The position numbers and the translations under genes were made by a program. From Rhodobacteraceae bacterium HTCC2083 (GTDB lineage: Bacteria > Pseudomonadota > Alphaproteobacteria > Rhodobacterales > Rhodobacteraceae): a DNA stretch of 64,000 bases. Where the stretch lies: positions 62,001 to 126,000 of the forward strand of contig DS995276.1 of the NCBI GenBank assembly GCA_000156115.1, given 5' to 3'. Positions 1-9,930 of the stretch are shown piece after piece (within the stretch, counting starts at the first letter, position 1; every line of letters begins with the position of its first letter). The notes under the pieces were generated by a model that had not been told where the DNA came from, searched no databases, and worked only from the letters and a program-made list of their open reading frames with translations.

Positions 1-57
1 AGCCATGGATTTGCCCAATTCCTTATGCGTTGTGATACGTCGCCATGTTCAAGGCGC

Positions 58-336
58 TTAGCATCCCTCTCCAAAACGATCCGCGACAAGCACGTCAAGT
101 GCCTCGGCTAAAGCAACAGCATCAGGACCGTTTGTTTGCACCTCAATACTGGTTCCTTTCGAAGCTGCCAACATCAAAAGCCCCATAATACTATCGCCAA
201 GCGCACTTACCCCGTCGCGGCTGACCTCTGCGGTGGCGTCAAACCCTTCCACAACCTCAACAAATTTCGCTGATGCGCGCGCGTGCAGACCCTTTTCGTT
301 GATGATCTTAAGCGTTCTCAGGTTCGTCTCCGACAT
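58..336 (-). CDS. ptsH: HPr phosphocarrier protein
   Basis: HPr of a regulatory (not sugar-transporting) PTS; cytoplasmic. It is 92 aa, the usual length. The phosphorylatable histidine is His18 in GLHARAS, and the HprK target serine is about Ser49 in GDSIMGL. It is the last gene of the minus-strand run EIIA-rapZ-hprK-chvG-chvI, the standard alphaproteobacterial order. In this group HPr passes phosphate to EIIA-type proteins and is modified on serine by the short HprK encoded upstream. The start ATG is supported by the family N-terminus; only 18 bp separate it from the EIIA stop. Very secure. Confidence 0.95.
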   Translation of the reverse strand: MSETNLRTLKIINEKGLHARASAKFVEVVEGFDATAEVSRDGVSALGDSIMGLLMLAASKGTSIEVQTNGPDAVALAEALDVLVADRFGEGC

Positions 337-354
337 AGTAAAAGTACCTTTGAA

Positions 355-747
355 TCAAGATCTTGAAATGTTTTGGCTGTCTATATACTTGCGCCCTGCA
401 TCCAAGGCTTCGCGCACGGCATCCGCTATTGGCAAGCTGCGCGATTTGGCGAGCTTCACCAGCATCGGCAAATTTGCGCCATATAGGATGCGTCGCCCAT
501 CTTGACGACAGGCGCGCAGTGACAAATTCGATGGAGATCCGCCAAACATATCTGTCACCATGACGACGCCAGCGCCTGTATCAACAGACTCAGCCGCAGC
601 ACAAATCTCTGTTTCTTTTAGACTACGATCGTGATCAGGCTCTATCGCGATGCTCTTGATACCGCCTTGCACGCCGACCACGTGTTCTATCGCAGCGACG
701 TATTCCCGCGCGAGCCCACCGTGTGCAACGATCACAATTCCAATCAA
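355..747 (-). CDS. PTS mannose-family EIIA protein
   Basis: Cytoplasmic EIIA-Man type domain that accepts phosphate from HPr, most likely a regulatory output since no permease is nearby. With the TTG start chosen here it is 130 aa, the normal domain length. The active histidine is His9 in VAHGG, and the family motif TDMFGGSPSN follows in the second half. The frame stays open further upstream, but that would add about 36 non-homologous residues and overlap rapZ, so the TTG right before the first beta strand (IGIVIVAHGG) is preferred; an AAGG lies upstream. Secure on family, moderate on start. Confidence 0.88.
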   Translation of the reverse strand: MIGIVIVAHGGLAREYVAAIEHVVGVQGGIKSIAIEPDHDRSLKETEICAAAESVDTGAGVVMVTDMFGGSPSNLSLRACRQDGRRILYGANLPMLVKLAKSRSLPIADAVREALDAGRKYIDSQNISRS

Positions 748-784
748 ACCGTCAGCCTTACGTTCAAAAGTTGAGTTTTCACCA

Positions 785-1681
785 TCATTGAAGCATGCCA
801 GAGGCGCGCTGCAGCTCTCGGTGCCTACATGACACTTGCCAGCCTGCAAGTGCAAGCATCTGTGACGTCGCTTCCGTTAGGGTAACAGAGCGATGACGCC
901 CGCCCGTGCAGCCAAACGCGATGGAAAAGTGTGATTTCCCCTCCTCCAGATAGGCAGGTAACAACGTAGCACAGAGATCGGTGATTTGTTGAAAAAATGC
1001 AGCATAGCGCGGATCGTCCGCAACGTAGCGCGCAACGGCTTCGTCCAATCCAGAAAGCGCACGCAAGTCTGCTTCATAATGGGGATTTCTGAGGAAACGG
1101 CAGTCAAACACCATATCCGCGGAGCGCGGCAAGCCACGTTTGTAGGAAAAGGATTGCAGAGTAACGGAAAGTTTTTGATGGAATTCCAAGGAGAATAGGC
1201 GCGACATCTCTGCACGTAATTCATGCAGGCTAAGTTCAGAGCTATCAATCAGAATGCTTGCGCAGTCTTTCACCGTTTGCAGCATTTGTTTTTCTCGTGC
1301 AATCCCGCGCAAAGGATCGTCAGTGCCTGCCATCGGATGTCTGCGACGGGTCTCGGAAAAGCGGCGCAGCAAAACGTCGTCAGAGCAGTCGGTATAGAGC
1401 ACATCGAAATCGTATTCCGGCTGCTCGCTTAGATCTTCGATCGCCTCCATCAATGCCGCGGTGGAGAATTCGCGGTTACGGGTATCGAGACCGAGCGCGA
1501 GGGGTTTTTCATGCGCGGGACCATTTAAGAGACGCGGCAGCAAAGAGAGCGGTAAGTTGTCTATTGCCTCATAACCCAAATCTTCCAGCGCATTGATCGC
1601 GGTTGAACGCCCTGCACCCGAAGGGCCAGTAACCAAAATCAAGCGTTGTTTTTGGGATGCTGTTGAGCTGTCTTTAATCAT
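785..1681 (-). CDS. rapZ: RapZ-family P-loop nucleotide-binding protein
   Basis: RapZ/YvcJ family protein of 298 aa. The N-terminal P-loop is GPSGAGRST (residues 19-27), with Arg replacing the usual Lys of the Walker motif. The C-terminal domain carries the family motif [10 protein letters not shown]. In Enterobacteria RapZ controls GlmS through small RNAs; in alphaproteobacteria its role is less clear but it is tied to PTS signalling, matching its place between hprK and EIIA. Its start overlaps the hprK end by 8 bp, so the two are probably translationally coupled. Family certain; exact function here is inferred from context. Confidence 0.93.
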   Translation of the reverse strand: MIKDSSTASQKQRLILVTGPSGAGRSTAINALEDLGYEAIDNLPLSLLPRLLNGPAHEKPLALGLDTRNREFSTAALMEAIEDLSEQPEYDFDVLYTDCSDDVLLRRFSETRRRHPMAGTDDPLRGIAREKQMLQTVKDCASILIDSSELSLHELRAEMSRLFSLEFHQKLSVTLQSFSYKRGLPRSADMVFDCRFLRNPHYEADLRALSGLDEAVARYVADDPRYAAFFQQITDLCATLLPAYLEEGKSHFSIAFGCTGGRHRSVTLTEATSQMLALAGWQVSCRHRELQRASGMLQ

Positions 1682-2132
1682 GCGCTGACGATTTCACCTT
1701 TTCGTTCTGAGCTGGAGCTATCTTAAGGTATTGCAAAAGTGCGAAGGGCAAAACCTCAATGCCGGGTTTGTGAAAAAGGCGGATGTTTTGGCCGCAGAAT
1801 TCTATTGTTTTTAGGTCTGGTAGTCGTTGCGCCTCGGTCAAGTCGAGATCGACCGCACAGATTATTTGGGCTTCCTGAACTGAATTGGCGTTCAAAATAC
1901 CAAACCCGCGCGCTTCAACTTTCCCTTTGATCGCGTCTGGGCAACGCGCAATCAACTTCTTGTTCTCACAGGAAAGTTGCGTTTGATCGTCGGCGACAAG
2001 ATCACATCCCAAAGCCATAAGATGCAAGGCCAGCGTGGATTTTCCACTGCCAGATGCGCCCAGGATCAGTGCACCTTGGCCTTCCCAAGCGATTGTGGTC
2101 GCGTGTACACAGACAGTCGTTTGCTGGGTCAC
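1674..2132 (-). CDS. hprK: Short HPr kinase/phosphorylase
   Basis: Alphaproteobacterial short form (152 aa) of HPr kinase/phosphorylase: it keeps the catalytic core and lacks the N-terminal domain of Firmicute HprK (about 310 aa). The P-loop is GASGSGKST (residues 25-33), followed by the [10 protein letters not shown] segment typical of the family. It should phosphorylate HPr on Ser49. The start is GTG, three bases after the chvG stop, and the end overlaps rapZ, so the locus looks like one operon linking ChvGI signalling to the PTS. Confidence 0.92.
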   Translation of the reverse strand: MTQQTTVCVHATTIAWEGQGALILGASGSGKSTLALHLMALGCDLVADDQTQLSCENKKLIARCPDAIKGKVEARGFGILNANSVQEAQIICAVDLDLTEAQRLPDLKTIEFCGQNIRLFHKPGIEVLPFALLQYLKIAPAQNEKVKSSAHD

Positions 2133-2135
2133 GCC

Positions 2136-3854
2136 CTAGATCGGGAGACCGACGACAAAGCGCGCACCAAGCGGTTCTGACGTGATGTCCGCAGCAGTTG
2201 GGCGAATGTTTTCGGCCCAGATCACACCGCCATGAGCTTCGACGATCTGTTTGGAGATCGCAAGACCGAGGCCGGAGTTATTGCCGAACTGCCCCTCAGG
2301 ACGTTCCGAATAGAAGCGTTTGAAGACCTTGCCCAACGCCTGCTCAGGAATGCCGGGGCCTGTATCTTCGACAACCACAAGCACACGATTTTCACGCTGG
2401 CGCGCCCACACGCGGATGGCGTCACCGTCCTCACAAAAGCTGGTGGCGTTGGTGATAAGGTTGACAAAAACCTGCGCTAGACGGCCTTCGAGGCCAGAGA
2501 TCATGATCGGATCTTTCGGCAGGTCAGAGATAAACTCGATACCTTTTTCTTGCGCCTGATCGCCAAGATAATCGGTCAAATTGCTGACCATGTGCAGCAA
2601 GTTAAAGGATTCTTCTTCTTCCTTGACCAATTCGCTGTCCAAGCGCGAGGCGTTGGAGATATCGGAAACAAGTCGATCCAAACGGCGCACATCGTGCTCG
2701 ATCACTTGCAGCAATTTTTCGCGTTGATCATCACGTTTTGCGACACGCATAGTGCCGACTGCGGAGCGCAACGAAGCGAGCGGGTTCTTAATCTCGTGAG
2801 CGACGTCAGCGGCAAATTGTTCATTACTATCAATACGATCATAGAGTGCTGCGACCATGCCACGCAGGGAGCCAGAAAGACGGCCGATTTCGTCAGGGCG
2901 GGCTGTTAGGTCAGGGATGCGGATGCGCCCAGGGCTTACTTTGCCGCGATCATTTCTGCGCCCAACTTCCGCTGCCATCGCGAGATCGGAAAGCGGGTTT
3001 GAGATGGTCGACGCCAAAACAAGGCTGAGACCAATCGACACCAAAGTCGCGATCAAGAACATTTGCAACACACGTTCGCGTTCGCTCTTCACTAACGTAT
3101 CAATTTCACCGGAGGCACTAGCCAATGCAACGACGCCGACGCTTTGACCACCCGCCATAATCGGCGTTGTGACGGTGAAAATTGCGCCGCCTTCCGGATT
3201 CAGGCCTTTACCAACAACTGTTTCGCCGTCAGTCGATTTCGCAACCAAATCGCGCAGCTGTTCTTCCAAAGACGGAATGTTCGCAGGCTCGGTCTTTGTG
3301 AAAGGTAATGTTGTGACGCTCCAAATTTTCGAAAGCGCATCAACGATAAGCGTTTTACGCTCGCTCGAGCCCAACTCAGAGCCCCAACTAGCGCTACTAC
3401 CGGTCGCATTGGCGACCAAGCCACCTTCAGAACCGAAAACGAAAACTTCTACAGAGTTGTGGAGATCGAGCGCATTTAGCGTTGCAGTGATTTGATCATC
3501 TGCTGCCGCGAGCGTCTTTTCTTCGGTAATGTCGATCTGCGCTTCAAAAACATCTGCGACTAGCTCAACCTCGCCCATCAGCGATGCGGCGCGCTGTGAT
3601 GCGAGACTGTCGCGCGATGAATTCAGGAACAAAATGCCCGCAACCAAAACATTCAGCGCGATCAAGTTAAAAGTAATGATCTTTCGCGTGAGCGGAGATT
3701 GCTTAATCGAAAAAAGACCGCGAAGTTCACGACGGTCGCGCACCTCTTTTTCAACGGTGCTGTTCGGGGCGATCCAATCGTCGCCCAAAACAACGTCCAT
3801 TTCCTGCCGCGCCCGTGGGGCACGCCGTGGCGTTATGCGTTCGGCCAGAGCCAT
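2136..3854 (-). CDS. chvG: Sensor histidine kinase ChvG
   Basis: Membrane sensor kinase of the ChvG/ChvI (ExoS/ChvI) system, 572 aa. A first membrane segment lies at about residues 55-78, then a periplasmic loop of about 180 residues, a second membrane segment near 262-285, a HAMP linker, and a HisKA domain with the phospho-accepting His in DVAHEIKNPLASLRSA. The ATPase has N box NLITNAT, DTGPGIPE and the NSGLGLAISKQIVEAHGG box. ChvG responds to acid and envelope or host conditions in relatives. It starts 1 bp inside the chvI stop, so the two are coupled. Confidence 0.94.
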   Translation of the reverse strand: MALAERITPRRAPRARQEMDVVLGDDWIAPNSTVEKEVRDRRELRGLFSIKQSPLTRKIITFNLIALNVLVAGILFLNSSRDSLASQRAASLMGEVELVADVFEAQIDITEEKTLAAADDQITATLNALDLHNSVEVFVFGSEGGLVANATGSSASWGSELGSSERKTLIVDALSKIWSVTTLPFTKTEPANIPSLEEQLRDLVAKSTDGETVVGKGLNPEGGAIFTVTTPIMAGGQSVGVVALASASGEIDTLVKSERERVLQMFLIATLVSIGLSLVLASTISNPLSDLAMAAEVGRRNDRGKVSPGRIRIPDLTARPDEIGRLSGSLRGMVAALYDRIDSNEQFAADVAHEIKNPLASLRSAVGTMRVAKRDDQREKLLQVIEHDVRRLDRLVSDISNASRLDSELVKEEEESFNLLHMVSNLTDYLGDQAQEKGIEFISDLPKDPIMISGLEGRLAQVFVNLITNATSFCEDGDAIRVWARQRENRVLVVVEDTGPGIPEQALGKVFKRFYSERPEGQFGNNSGLGLAISKQIVEAHGGVIWAENIRPTAADITSEPLGARFVVGLPI

Positions 3855-4555
3855 TATTCTTCGTTGTACCGATAACCGATGCCATAGAGTGTTTCGATTG
3901 CCGAAAACTCTTGATCAACCGAACGCATCTTTTTGCGCAAGCGCTTGATATGACTGTCGATTGTGCGATCATCTACGTAAACTTGATCATCATATGCGAC
4001 GTCCATCAACTGATCGCGGCTTTTTACGAAACCCGGACGTTGTGCCAACACTTGAAGTAGCAGAAATTCTGTAACCGTCAGGGTCACGTCCTTACCGCGC
4101 CATTTCACAGCGTGACGCAGAGGATCCATCGTCAGATCACCGCGCTCGATCACCTTATTTTCGTCGGTTTCGGCGACCACAACACCTGCTTCGGCGTCTT
4201 GGCGACGCAAGAGTGCGCGAATACGCTCAACCAAAAGCCTCTGGGAGAAAGGCTTCTTGACGTAGTCGTCAGCACCCATGCGAAGACCAAGGACCTCGTC
4301 GATTTCGTCGTCTTTGGATGTCAGGAAAATGACTGGCATAGAAGTTTTTTGGCGCAAGCGTTGTAGCAGGTCCATTCCGTCCATACGCGGCATCTTAATG
4401 TCGAGAACAGCCATATCGGGCAACTTGCGATTAAACGCATCCAGCGCGGATTGACCGTCATTATATGTTTCGACCTCAAAGCCTTCGGCTTCTAGAGTCA
4501 TTGAGACCGACGTCAGGATATTCCTGTCGTCGTCCACCAAAGCGATTTTGGACAT
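3854..4555 (-). CDS. chvI: Response regulator ChvI
   Basis: OmpR/PhoB-type response regulator of 233 aa, partner of ChvG. The receiver domain has the acidic pair (VDDD), the phospho-acceptor Asp in [10 protein letters not shown] and Lys in VKKPFS. The C-terminal winged helix contains the [15 protein letters not shown] and [11 protein letters not shown] segments. The start at 4555 has AAGGAAG seven bases upstream; a longer reading to 4630 adds 25 residues with no family match. First gene of the minus-strand operon, divergent from pckA, which relatives place under ChvI control. Confidence 0.95.
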   Translation of the reverse strand: MSKIALVDDDRNILTSVSMTLEAEGFEVETYNDGQSALDAFNRKLPDMAVLDIKMPRMDGMDLLQRLRQKTSMPVIFLTSKDDEIDEVLGLRMGADDYVKKPFSQRLLVERIRALLRRQDAEAGVVVAETDENKVIERGDLTMDPLRHAVKWRGKDVTLTVTEFLLLQVLAQRPGFVKSRDQLMDVAYDDQVYVDDRTIDSHIKRLRKKMRSVDQEFSAIETLYGIGYRYNEE

Positions 4556-4926
4556 GCCTGCTTCCTTATACTGCTCAAGTACCAGTTTAGTTTTTTCACC
4601 ATGACTTGCGTGTTTCTGTTCGCAGATCAATCCCCAACTGCGAATCAGCAGTGGATGCGTGACTCATTTGCCACCGAAAACGCTTATTTTCTCTCAACAG
4701 AGCTGTTTATCTTTAGTGAAATTAAATCGAAATCGATCTAAGTCGCGATGATTGCGCTAAACTTATATTGGTTGCGCTAACTACGCCAAAGCGCCCTGTT
4801 CACGAAAGAAATCATCATGTTAAGAGAAGGTGCCACGCCACAGTGGAGTGTGTTCGGTAACGCGTCGTTTCTGCGCATTTGCCGCCTAATCAGAACAGCG
4901 GTCTAACATGGCCACAGGAGTATAGT
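4556..4926. promoter_or_regulatory. Divergent chvI/pckA intergenic region
   Basis: About 370 bp without a gene between two divergent transcription units, AT-rich around 4680-4770. It must hold the promoters of both the chvI operon and pckA. I see an AGGAG ribosome site at 4916-4920 for pckA but no operator I can name. ChvI regulation of pckA is known in Agrobacterium, so ChvI binding here is plausible but not shown. Confidence 0.5.
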
Positions 4927-6525
4927 ATGACAACTGGACGGGTAAACCCTTCTTTCAAGCTCGAAGATCAAGGCATCACGGGGCTTGGGTCTGTCTATTA
5001 TAACTTGATGGAACCTGCGCTTATTGAGATCGCTTTGAAAAAAGGCGAAGGCGAACTGGGCAATGGCGGGGCCTTTCTTGTCACCACCGGGAAATTCACC
5101 GGACGCTCGCCAAAAGATAAACACGTGGTGAAGACACCCGACGTCGTTGATACGATTTGGTGGGAAAACAACGCTGAAATGAGCCCTGAGGGCTTTGATG
5201 CGCTGCACGCGGACATGGTTGAGCACATGAAGGGACGCGACTATTTCGTTCAGGACCTTGTGGGCGGTGCGGACCCCAAGCACTCCATCGACGTTCGGGT
5301 CGTCACCGAATTGGCATGGCACGGTCTGTTCATTCGCACGATGCTGCGCCGACCTGAGCGCGACGCACTTGATGATTTCACAGCTGATTTCACAGTGATC
5401 AACTGCCCAAGCTTTCAAGCGGATCCAAAACGACACAACTGTCGCTCTGAAACCGTGATCGCAATGAATTTTGAGAAAAAGCTCATCTTGATTGGTGGCA
5501 CAGAATACGCAGGCGAGAATAAGAAATCCGTCTTTTCCTTGCTCAACTATTTGTTGCCTGAAAAGGGTATCATGCCGATGCATTGCTCTGCCAATCATGC
5601 GGTTGGCAATCCTGTGGATACAGCTGTATTTTTTGGCCTGTCTGGCACGGGTAAAACCACACTGTCGGCTGATCCCGCACGCACATTGATTGGCGATGAT
5701 GAACACGGCTGGTCTGATCGAGGTACCTTCAACTTTGAGGGCGGCTGTTACGCCAAAACGATTAATCTTAGCCGCGAAGCTGAGCCGGAGATCTACGACA
5801 CCACCACCAAGTTCGGTACTGTGATTGAGAATATGATCTATGATCCAGAGACCAAAGAGCTGGATTTTGAAGATGATAGTCTAACTGCCAACATGCGCTG
5901 CGCTTACCCGCTGCATTATATTTCCAACGCCTCCGAGACAGCACTAGGTGGACACCCAAAAAACATTATCATGCTTACGTGTGACGCGTTTGGTGTATTG
6001 CCCCCAATCTCGCGCCTTACACCTGCGCAAGCGATGTATCACTTCTTGTCCGGCTTCACCTCTAAGGTTGCGGGCACAGAGCGCGGTGTCACAGAGCCTG
6101 AACCAACGTTCTCCACCTGTTTTGGTGCACCCTTCATGCCGCGTCGTCCAGAAGTGTACGGCAACCTGTTGAAAGAGAAGATCGCGGAGCATGGCGCAAC
6201 CTGCTGGCTGGTCAATACGGGCTGGACGGGTGGCGCATATGGCACTGGCTCGCGCATGCCGATCCGTGCGACGCGGGCTTTGTTGAGCGCTGCACTCAAC
6301 GGGTCCTTGGCCGATGCCACGTTCCGCAAAGATCCGAATTTCGGCTTTGACGTACCAGTGGCGGCCCCTGGTGTTGCAGAAGTTTTGCTTGATCCGCGCC
6401 GCACTTGGGATAATCCAGAGGCCTATGATCGTCAGGCCGCCAAACTGGTAAACATGTTTGCGGATAACTTTGCACAGTATTTGCCCTTTATTGATGATGA
6501 TGTGAAAGCGGCTGCGATCAACTAA
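4927..6525 (+). CDS. pckA: Phosphoenolpyruvate carboxykinase (ATP)
   Basis: Cytoplasmic ATP-dependent PEP carboxykinase: oxaloacetate + ATP to PEP + CO2 + ADP, the entry to gluconeogenesis. At 532 aa it has normal length. It shows the substrate motif TGRSPKDKH near residue 60, the kinase P-loop [11 protein letters not shown] near residue 240, and GDDEHGW after it. The ATG at 4927 is chosen because AGGAG lies 6 bp upstream; the frame is open to 4879 but those 16 residues are not family-like. Followed by a clear intrinsic terminator. Confidence 0.97.
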   Translation: MTTGRVNPSFKLEDQGITGLGSVYYNLMEPALIEIALKKGEGELGNGGAFLVTTGKFTGRSPKDKHVVKTPDVVDTIWWENNAEMSPEGFDALHADMVEHMKGRDYFVQDLVGGADPKHSIDVRVVTELAWHGLFIRTMLRRPERDALDDFTADFTVINCPSFQADPKRHNCRSETVIAMNFEKKLILIGGTEYAGENKKSVFSLLNYLLPEKGIMPMHCSANHAVGNPVDTAVFFGLSGTGKTTLSADPARTLIGDDEHGWSDRGTFNFEGGCYAKTINLSREAEPEIYDTTTKFGTVIENMIYDPETKELDFEDDSLTANMRCAYPLHYISNASETALGGHPKNIIMLTCDAFGVLPPISRLTPAQAMYHFLSGFTSKVAGTERGVTEPEPTFSTCFGAPFMPRRPEVYGNLLKEKIAEHGATCWLVNTGWTGGAYGTGSRMPIRATRALLSAALNGSLADATFRKDPNFGFDVPVAAPGVAEVLLDPRRTWDNPEAYDRQAAKLVNMFADNFAQYLPFIDDDVKAAAIN

Positions 6526-6548
6526 GAGCAGGCCCTTTTCGAAATAAA

Positions 6549-6582
6549 GCGCCTCCGATGTTTTCGGGGGCGTTTCTTTTTG
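6549..6582 (+). terminator. Intrinsic terminator of pckA
   Basis: A GC-rich hairpin, CGCCTCCGA pairing with TCGGGGGCG (one G-T pair) around a short T-rich loop, followed by TTTCTTTTT. It ends pckA and separates it from the next gene. Confidence 0.85.
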
Positions 6583-6607
6583 GGAATTGAAGATTAGGTT
6601 GTGTGTC

Positions 6608-7648
6608 ATGAAGTGGCTTTTTCTCACCCTGCTTTGGTTACCATTTGCGTCGCACGCCCAAGGCTTTGCTGGGCTTGGCTCGAATGCTGAAGGTTTTTTC
6701 GTGCCAAACCCTGATCGCGCTTTGGTTTTTCCGAAAGATCACGGCGCGCATGAGGATTACAGGATCGAGTGGTGGTATTTGACCGCCAATCTGAAGACTG
6801 CAGATGGCACCCCCTATGGATTGCAGTGGACTTTGTTTCGATCCGCTTTGCGCCTTGGCGAAGGTGAGGCGTGGCACAGTTCTCAACTATGGATGGGCCA
6901 TGCTGCTGTCACGACGCCAGATCAGCAGTATGTCAGCGAACGGCTTGGACGCGGCGGTATTGGTCAAGCAGGTGTGACGGTTGATGCGCAGTTCGATGCC
7001 TGGATTGACGATTGGCATCTGCGCGGGAGCAACAATTTGAACGAGCTAGCGATGCGCGCTGTCGGTAATGATTTCGCCTATGAAATGGATTTGAGCGCGC
7101 GCGGACCCTTGGTATTGCAGGGCAACGCAGGCTATTCAGTGAAATCTGCGGCTGGGCAAGCAAGCTATTATTATTCGCAGCCGTTTTATGACATCACAGG
7201 TACGCTCTCCTTGCCCGAGGGCGATATTGCAGTGACGGGGGATGCTTGGCTTGATCGCGAGTGGTCCTCACAGCCTTTGGCCAGTGATCAAACGGGCTGG
7301 GATTGGTTTTCGCTAAGTTTTGAAAGTGGCGCGCGCGTGATGGGTTTTGTTTTGCGCTCTGACACCGAAGCGCCCTACACCTCTGCCACATGGATCGCGC
7401 CGGATGGAACGCCCACGCCCCTGCCCAACGGTGCGTTTACAGCGCGCGCGATCGAGCAATCTGATGTGAACGGGCGCAGTATTCCAACGACTTGGGCGCT
7501 GTCGCTACCTCAGCAAGGTTTAGATGTAACAGTGCGTGCGTTGAACACCCAGGCTTGGATGGCGACTTCTGTTCCTTATTGGGAAGGGCCGATTTCGATT
7601 GAGGGAAGCCACTCTGGCGTCGGGTATTTGGAGATGACGGGATACTAG
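6608..7648 (+). CDS. Secreted lipocalin-like (CrtC/AttH family) protein
   Basis: 346-aa protein with a cleavable signal peptide (MKWLFLTLLWLPFASHAQG), so periplasmic. The body matches the AttH/CrtC-type lipocalin-like family: the RIEWWYLTANL motif near residue 55, GLQWTLFR after it, and DWFSLSFESG in the second half. Family members include carotenoid hydratases and the AttH subunit found beside FtsX-type ABC transporters, but no such transporter or carotenoid gene is present, so the substrate is unknown. ATG 6608 is preferred over an upstream TTG at 6587. Confidence 0.8.
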   Translation: MKWLFLTLLWLPFASHAQGFAGLGSNAEGFFVPNPDRALVFPKDHGAHEDYRIEWWYLTANLKTADGTPYGLQWTLFRSALRLGEGEAWHSSQLWMGHAAVTTPDQQYVSERLGRGGIGQAGVTVDAQFDAWIDDWHLRGSNNLNELAMRAVGNDFAYEMDLSARGPLVLQGNAGYSVKSAAGQASYYYSQPFYDITGTLSLPEGDIAVTGDAWLDREWSSQPLASDQTGWDWFSLSFESGARVMGFVLRSDTEAPYTSATWIAPDGTPTPLPNGAFTARAIEQSDVNGRSIPTTWALSLPQQGLDVTVRALNTQAWMATSVPYWEGPISIEGSHSGVGYLEMTGY

Positions 7649-7700
7649 GGGGCCCTGCCCCCGTCTGCTGCACAGCCTCCCCCGAGGTATTTTAGGACCA
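7648..7700 (+). terminator. GC-rich 3' hairpin / intergenic motif
   Basis: GGGGGC-CCT-GCCCCC hairpin directly at the stop of the lipocalin-like gene, followed by CCCCCGAGGTATTTTAGGAC. It has no long T-run. I recall similar G/C-hairpin plus CCCCGAGGTATTT blocks being frequent between genes in Rhodobacteraceae, so it is probably a shared 3'-end element. Confidence 0.45.
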
Positions 7701-7767
7701 AAGAAGCGAAAGTGGAGTCGCGAGAGTGTGTGTGGCGGTTGGCGCAGTCTCGGTGTAGCAGGTATTT

Positions 7768-9930
7768 ATGATGACTGATTTTCCTTACACCCGTGACCTT
7801 GTTCTGGTGGGCGGCGGCCATACCCATGCAATTCTGTTAAAGATGTGGGCGATGGCCCCTTTGGCGGGCGCTCGCCTGACATTGATCAACCCTGCGCCCA
7901 GCGCGCCATATAGTGGGATGTTGCCCGGGTTTGTAGCCGGACATTATACCAGTGAAGAGCTGTATATTGATTTGGTACGCTTGGCGCGGGCTGCGGGCGC
8001 ACGGATTATCTTGGGCAAGGCGAGCCATATTAATCGTGCGTTGAAACAAGTACATGTCGCAGGGCGTCCGCCAATTGGGTACGATGTATGCTCTGTCGAT
8101 ATCGGGATCACATCGGGCATGCCCGAGCTTGAGGGTTTTAGCGAACACGCGGTGCCGGCCAAACCTTTGGATGATTTCGCGCGTATTTGGGACGGGTTTT
8201 GCAAAGGCACTGGTGATGCCGAAGTAGCCGTCTTGGGCGCTGGCGTTGCTGGCGCGGAAATGGCGATGGCAGCAGCGCATCATTTGCAGAGTTTGGGGCG
8301 GACTGCACAGGTAAGTTTGATTGATCGCTCGCGTGCCTTAAGCCGCTTGGGCGCGCAAGCGCGTAAGAAAGTGTTGGCGAGTTTGGACACGCTAGATGTT
8401 GACCTAATCGAGCACGCGAAAGTCTTGCGAGTCTGGCCGGATCAAATTGAGATTGAAGGGCGCGCTCCCGTGCTCTCGCAATTGACCTTGGGTGCCGCTG
8501 GTACGCGCGCGTATGACTGGATCGCTGAACTGGGCTTAGCTTTGGAAAACGGCTATCTGCGAGTAGGTCCTACCCTGCAAAGCGAGAGCGATCCGAGTAT
8601 TTTCGCAGTTGGTGATTGCGCCCATCTCAGCCATGCGCCACGCCCCAAAGCGGGTGTGTTTGCCGTGCGCGAAACCCCTGTTTTGTTTCACAATTTACGG
8701 GCCGCGCTGACGGGTGGCATAATGAAAGAGTATCATCCGCAATCGGATTATTTAAAGCTGATCTCACTTGGCGGAAAAGAGGCGCTGGCAGAAAAACGCG
8801 GGTTTGCTGTATCAAGCACGATGATGTGGCGTTGGAAAGACCAGATTGATCGCAAGTTCATGCGCCAATTTGATGATCTGAAGTCGATGGCCGCTTTGGA
8901 CTTGCCAAGCGAGCATACACAAGGATCAGAGGTCCATCACGGTCCGATTTGCGCGGGATGTGGATCAAAGGTAGGACGCGGCGCGCTTGCAGCGGCGTTT
9001 GATCACAGCGGGGCTGCACGCGAGGATGTCGTCGCCCTGCCCGGTGATGATGCCGCACTTTTGCAGATGGGCGGTTTGCGACAGGTGCTGAGTACGGATC
9101 ATCTACGTGCATTTTGCGATGATCCCGTCGTGATGACGCGTATTGCAGCGGTACACGCGCTTGGTGATATTTGGTCTATGGGGGCCGCGCCGCAAAGCGC
9201 GATGGTGAGTTTGATTTTGCCGCGTATGAGTACCGATCTACAGGAACGCACGCTAAATGAAATCATGCAAACCGCGAGCGACGTGATGACAGAGGCTGGT
9301 GCACAAATCATCGGCGGGCACACGAGCATGGGTGCTGAGTTTACGATTGGCTTTAGCGTGACAGGTCTTGCGCGCGAACATCCAATCACCTTGGCTGGCG
9401 CGCAAGTTGGCGATGTCCTGATCCTCACGAGCCCCATCGGCACAGGCGTATTGCTGGCGGCTGAAATGCAAATGACAGCGCGCGGCGCTGATGTGGCTCG
9501 CGCTTATGCACGCATGTCGCGCAGCGTCGCTGAGGACGCTTATGCGTTGCGCAACGCACACGCGATGACGGATGTGACCGGCTTTGGCCTTGTGGGACAC
9601 TTGGCCAACATTTGTCGTGCCTCGGGCGTTGGTGCAGAGTTGAATGCGCGTGACGTTCCGCTTATGGACGGTGCCTTGGAATTGAGCGAAAAGGCTGTGC
9701 AATCGAGCCTCTATCCCGACAATCTCTCAGATGCTTTAACGATGATGAACGCACCTGAAACCCCGCGTGGACGTTTGATGCTGGATCCACAGACAGCGGG
9801 TGGTTTACTTGCTGCGATCGCGCCAGAGGACGCGCAAAAAGCTATCGCAGAAATGAAAGAACAGGGCATCAACGCGGTTCAGATCGGTCGGATCATCGAT
9901 GGCCCTATCGCCCTAAAGCTGATCGAGTAG
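7768..9930 (+). CDS. selD: Fused FAD oxidoreductase - selenide, water dikinase
   Basis: Two-domain protein, 720 aa. Residues 1 to about 380 are a pyridine-nucleotide/FAD oxidoreductase related to NADH dehydrogenase type 2 (N-terminal GGGHTHAILL, second nucleotide site VLGAGVAGAEMA, and the FAD motif IFAVGDCAH). From about residue 390 on it is SelD: the CAGCGSKVG segment with the catalytic Cys region, PGDDAALL, and IIGGHTSMGAE. SelD makes selenophosphate from selenide and ATP. The fused reductase may supply reduced selenium; this is inference. Its 3' end overlaps mnmH tail-to-tail by 18 bp, consistent with a shared selenouridine pathway. Confidence 0.92.
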   Translation: MMTDFPYTRDLVLVGGGHTHAILLKMWAMAPLAGARLTLINPAPSAPYSGMLPGFVAGHYTSEELYIDLVRLARAAGARIILGKASHINRALKQVHVAGRPPIGYDVCSVDIGITSGMPELEGFSEHAVPAKPLDDFARIWDGFCKGTGDAEVAVLGAGVAGAEMAMAAAHHLQSLGRTAQVSLIDRSRALSRLGAQARKKVLASLDTLDVDLIEHAKVLRVWPDQIEIEGRAPVLSQLTLGAAGTRAYDWIAELGLALENGYLRVGPTLQSESDPSIFAVGDCAHLSHAPRPKAGVFAVRETPVLFHNLRAALTGGIMKEYHPQSDYLKLISLGGKEALAEKRGFAVSSTMMWRWKDQIDRKFMRQFDDLKSMAALDLPSEHTQGSEVHHGPICAGCGSKVGRGALAAAFDHSGAAREDVVALPGDDAALLQMGGLRQVLSTDHLRAFCDDPVVMTRIAAVHALGDIWSMGAAPQSAMVSLILPRMSTDLQERTLNEIMQTASDVMTEAGAQIIGGHTSMGAEFTIGFSVTGLAREHPITLAGAQVGDVLILTSPIGTGVLLAAEMQMTARGADVARAYARMSRSVAEDAYALRNAHAMTDVTGFGLVGHLANICRASGVGAELNARDVPLMDGALELSEKAVQSSLYPDNLSDALTMMNAPETPRGRLMLDPQTAGGLLAAIAPEDAQKAIAEMKEQGINAVQIGRIIDGPIALKLIE

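Noticed and set aside
4903-5706. 267-aa minus-strand frame opposite pckA
   Set aside because: Shadow of pckA; no motifs or ribosome site.
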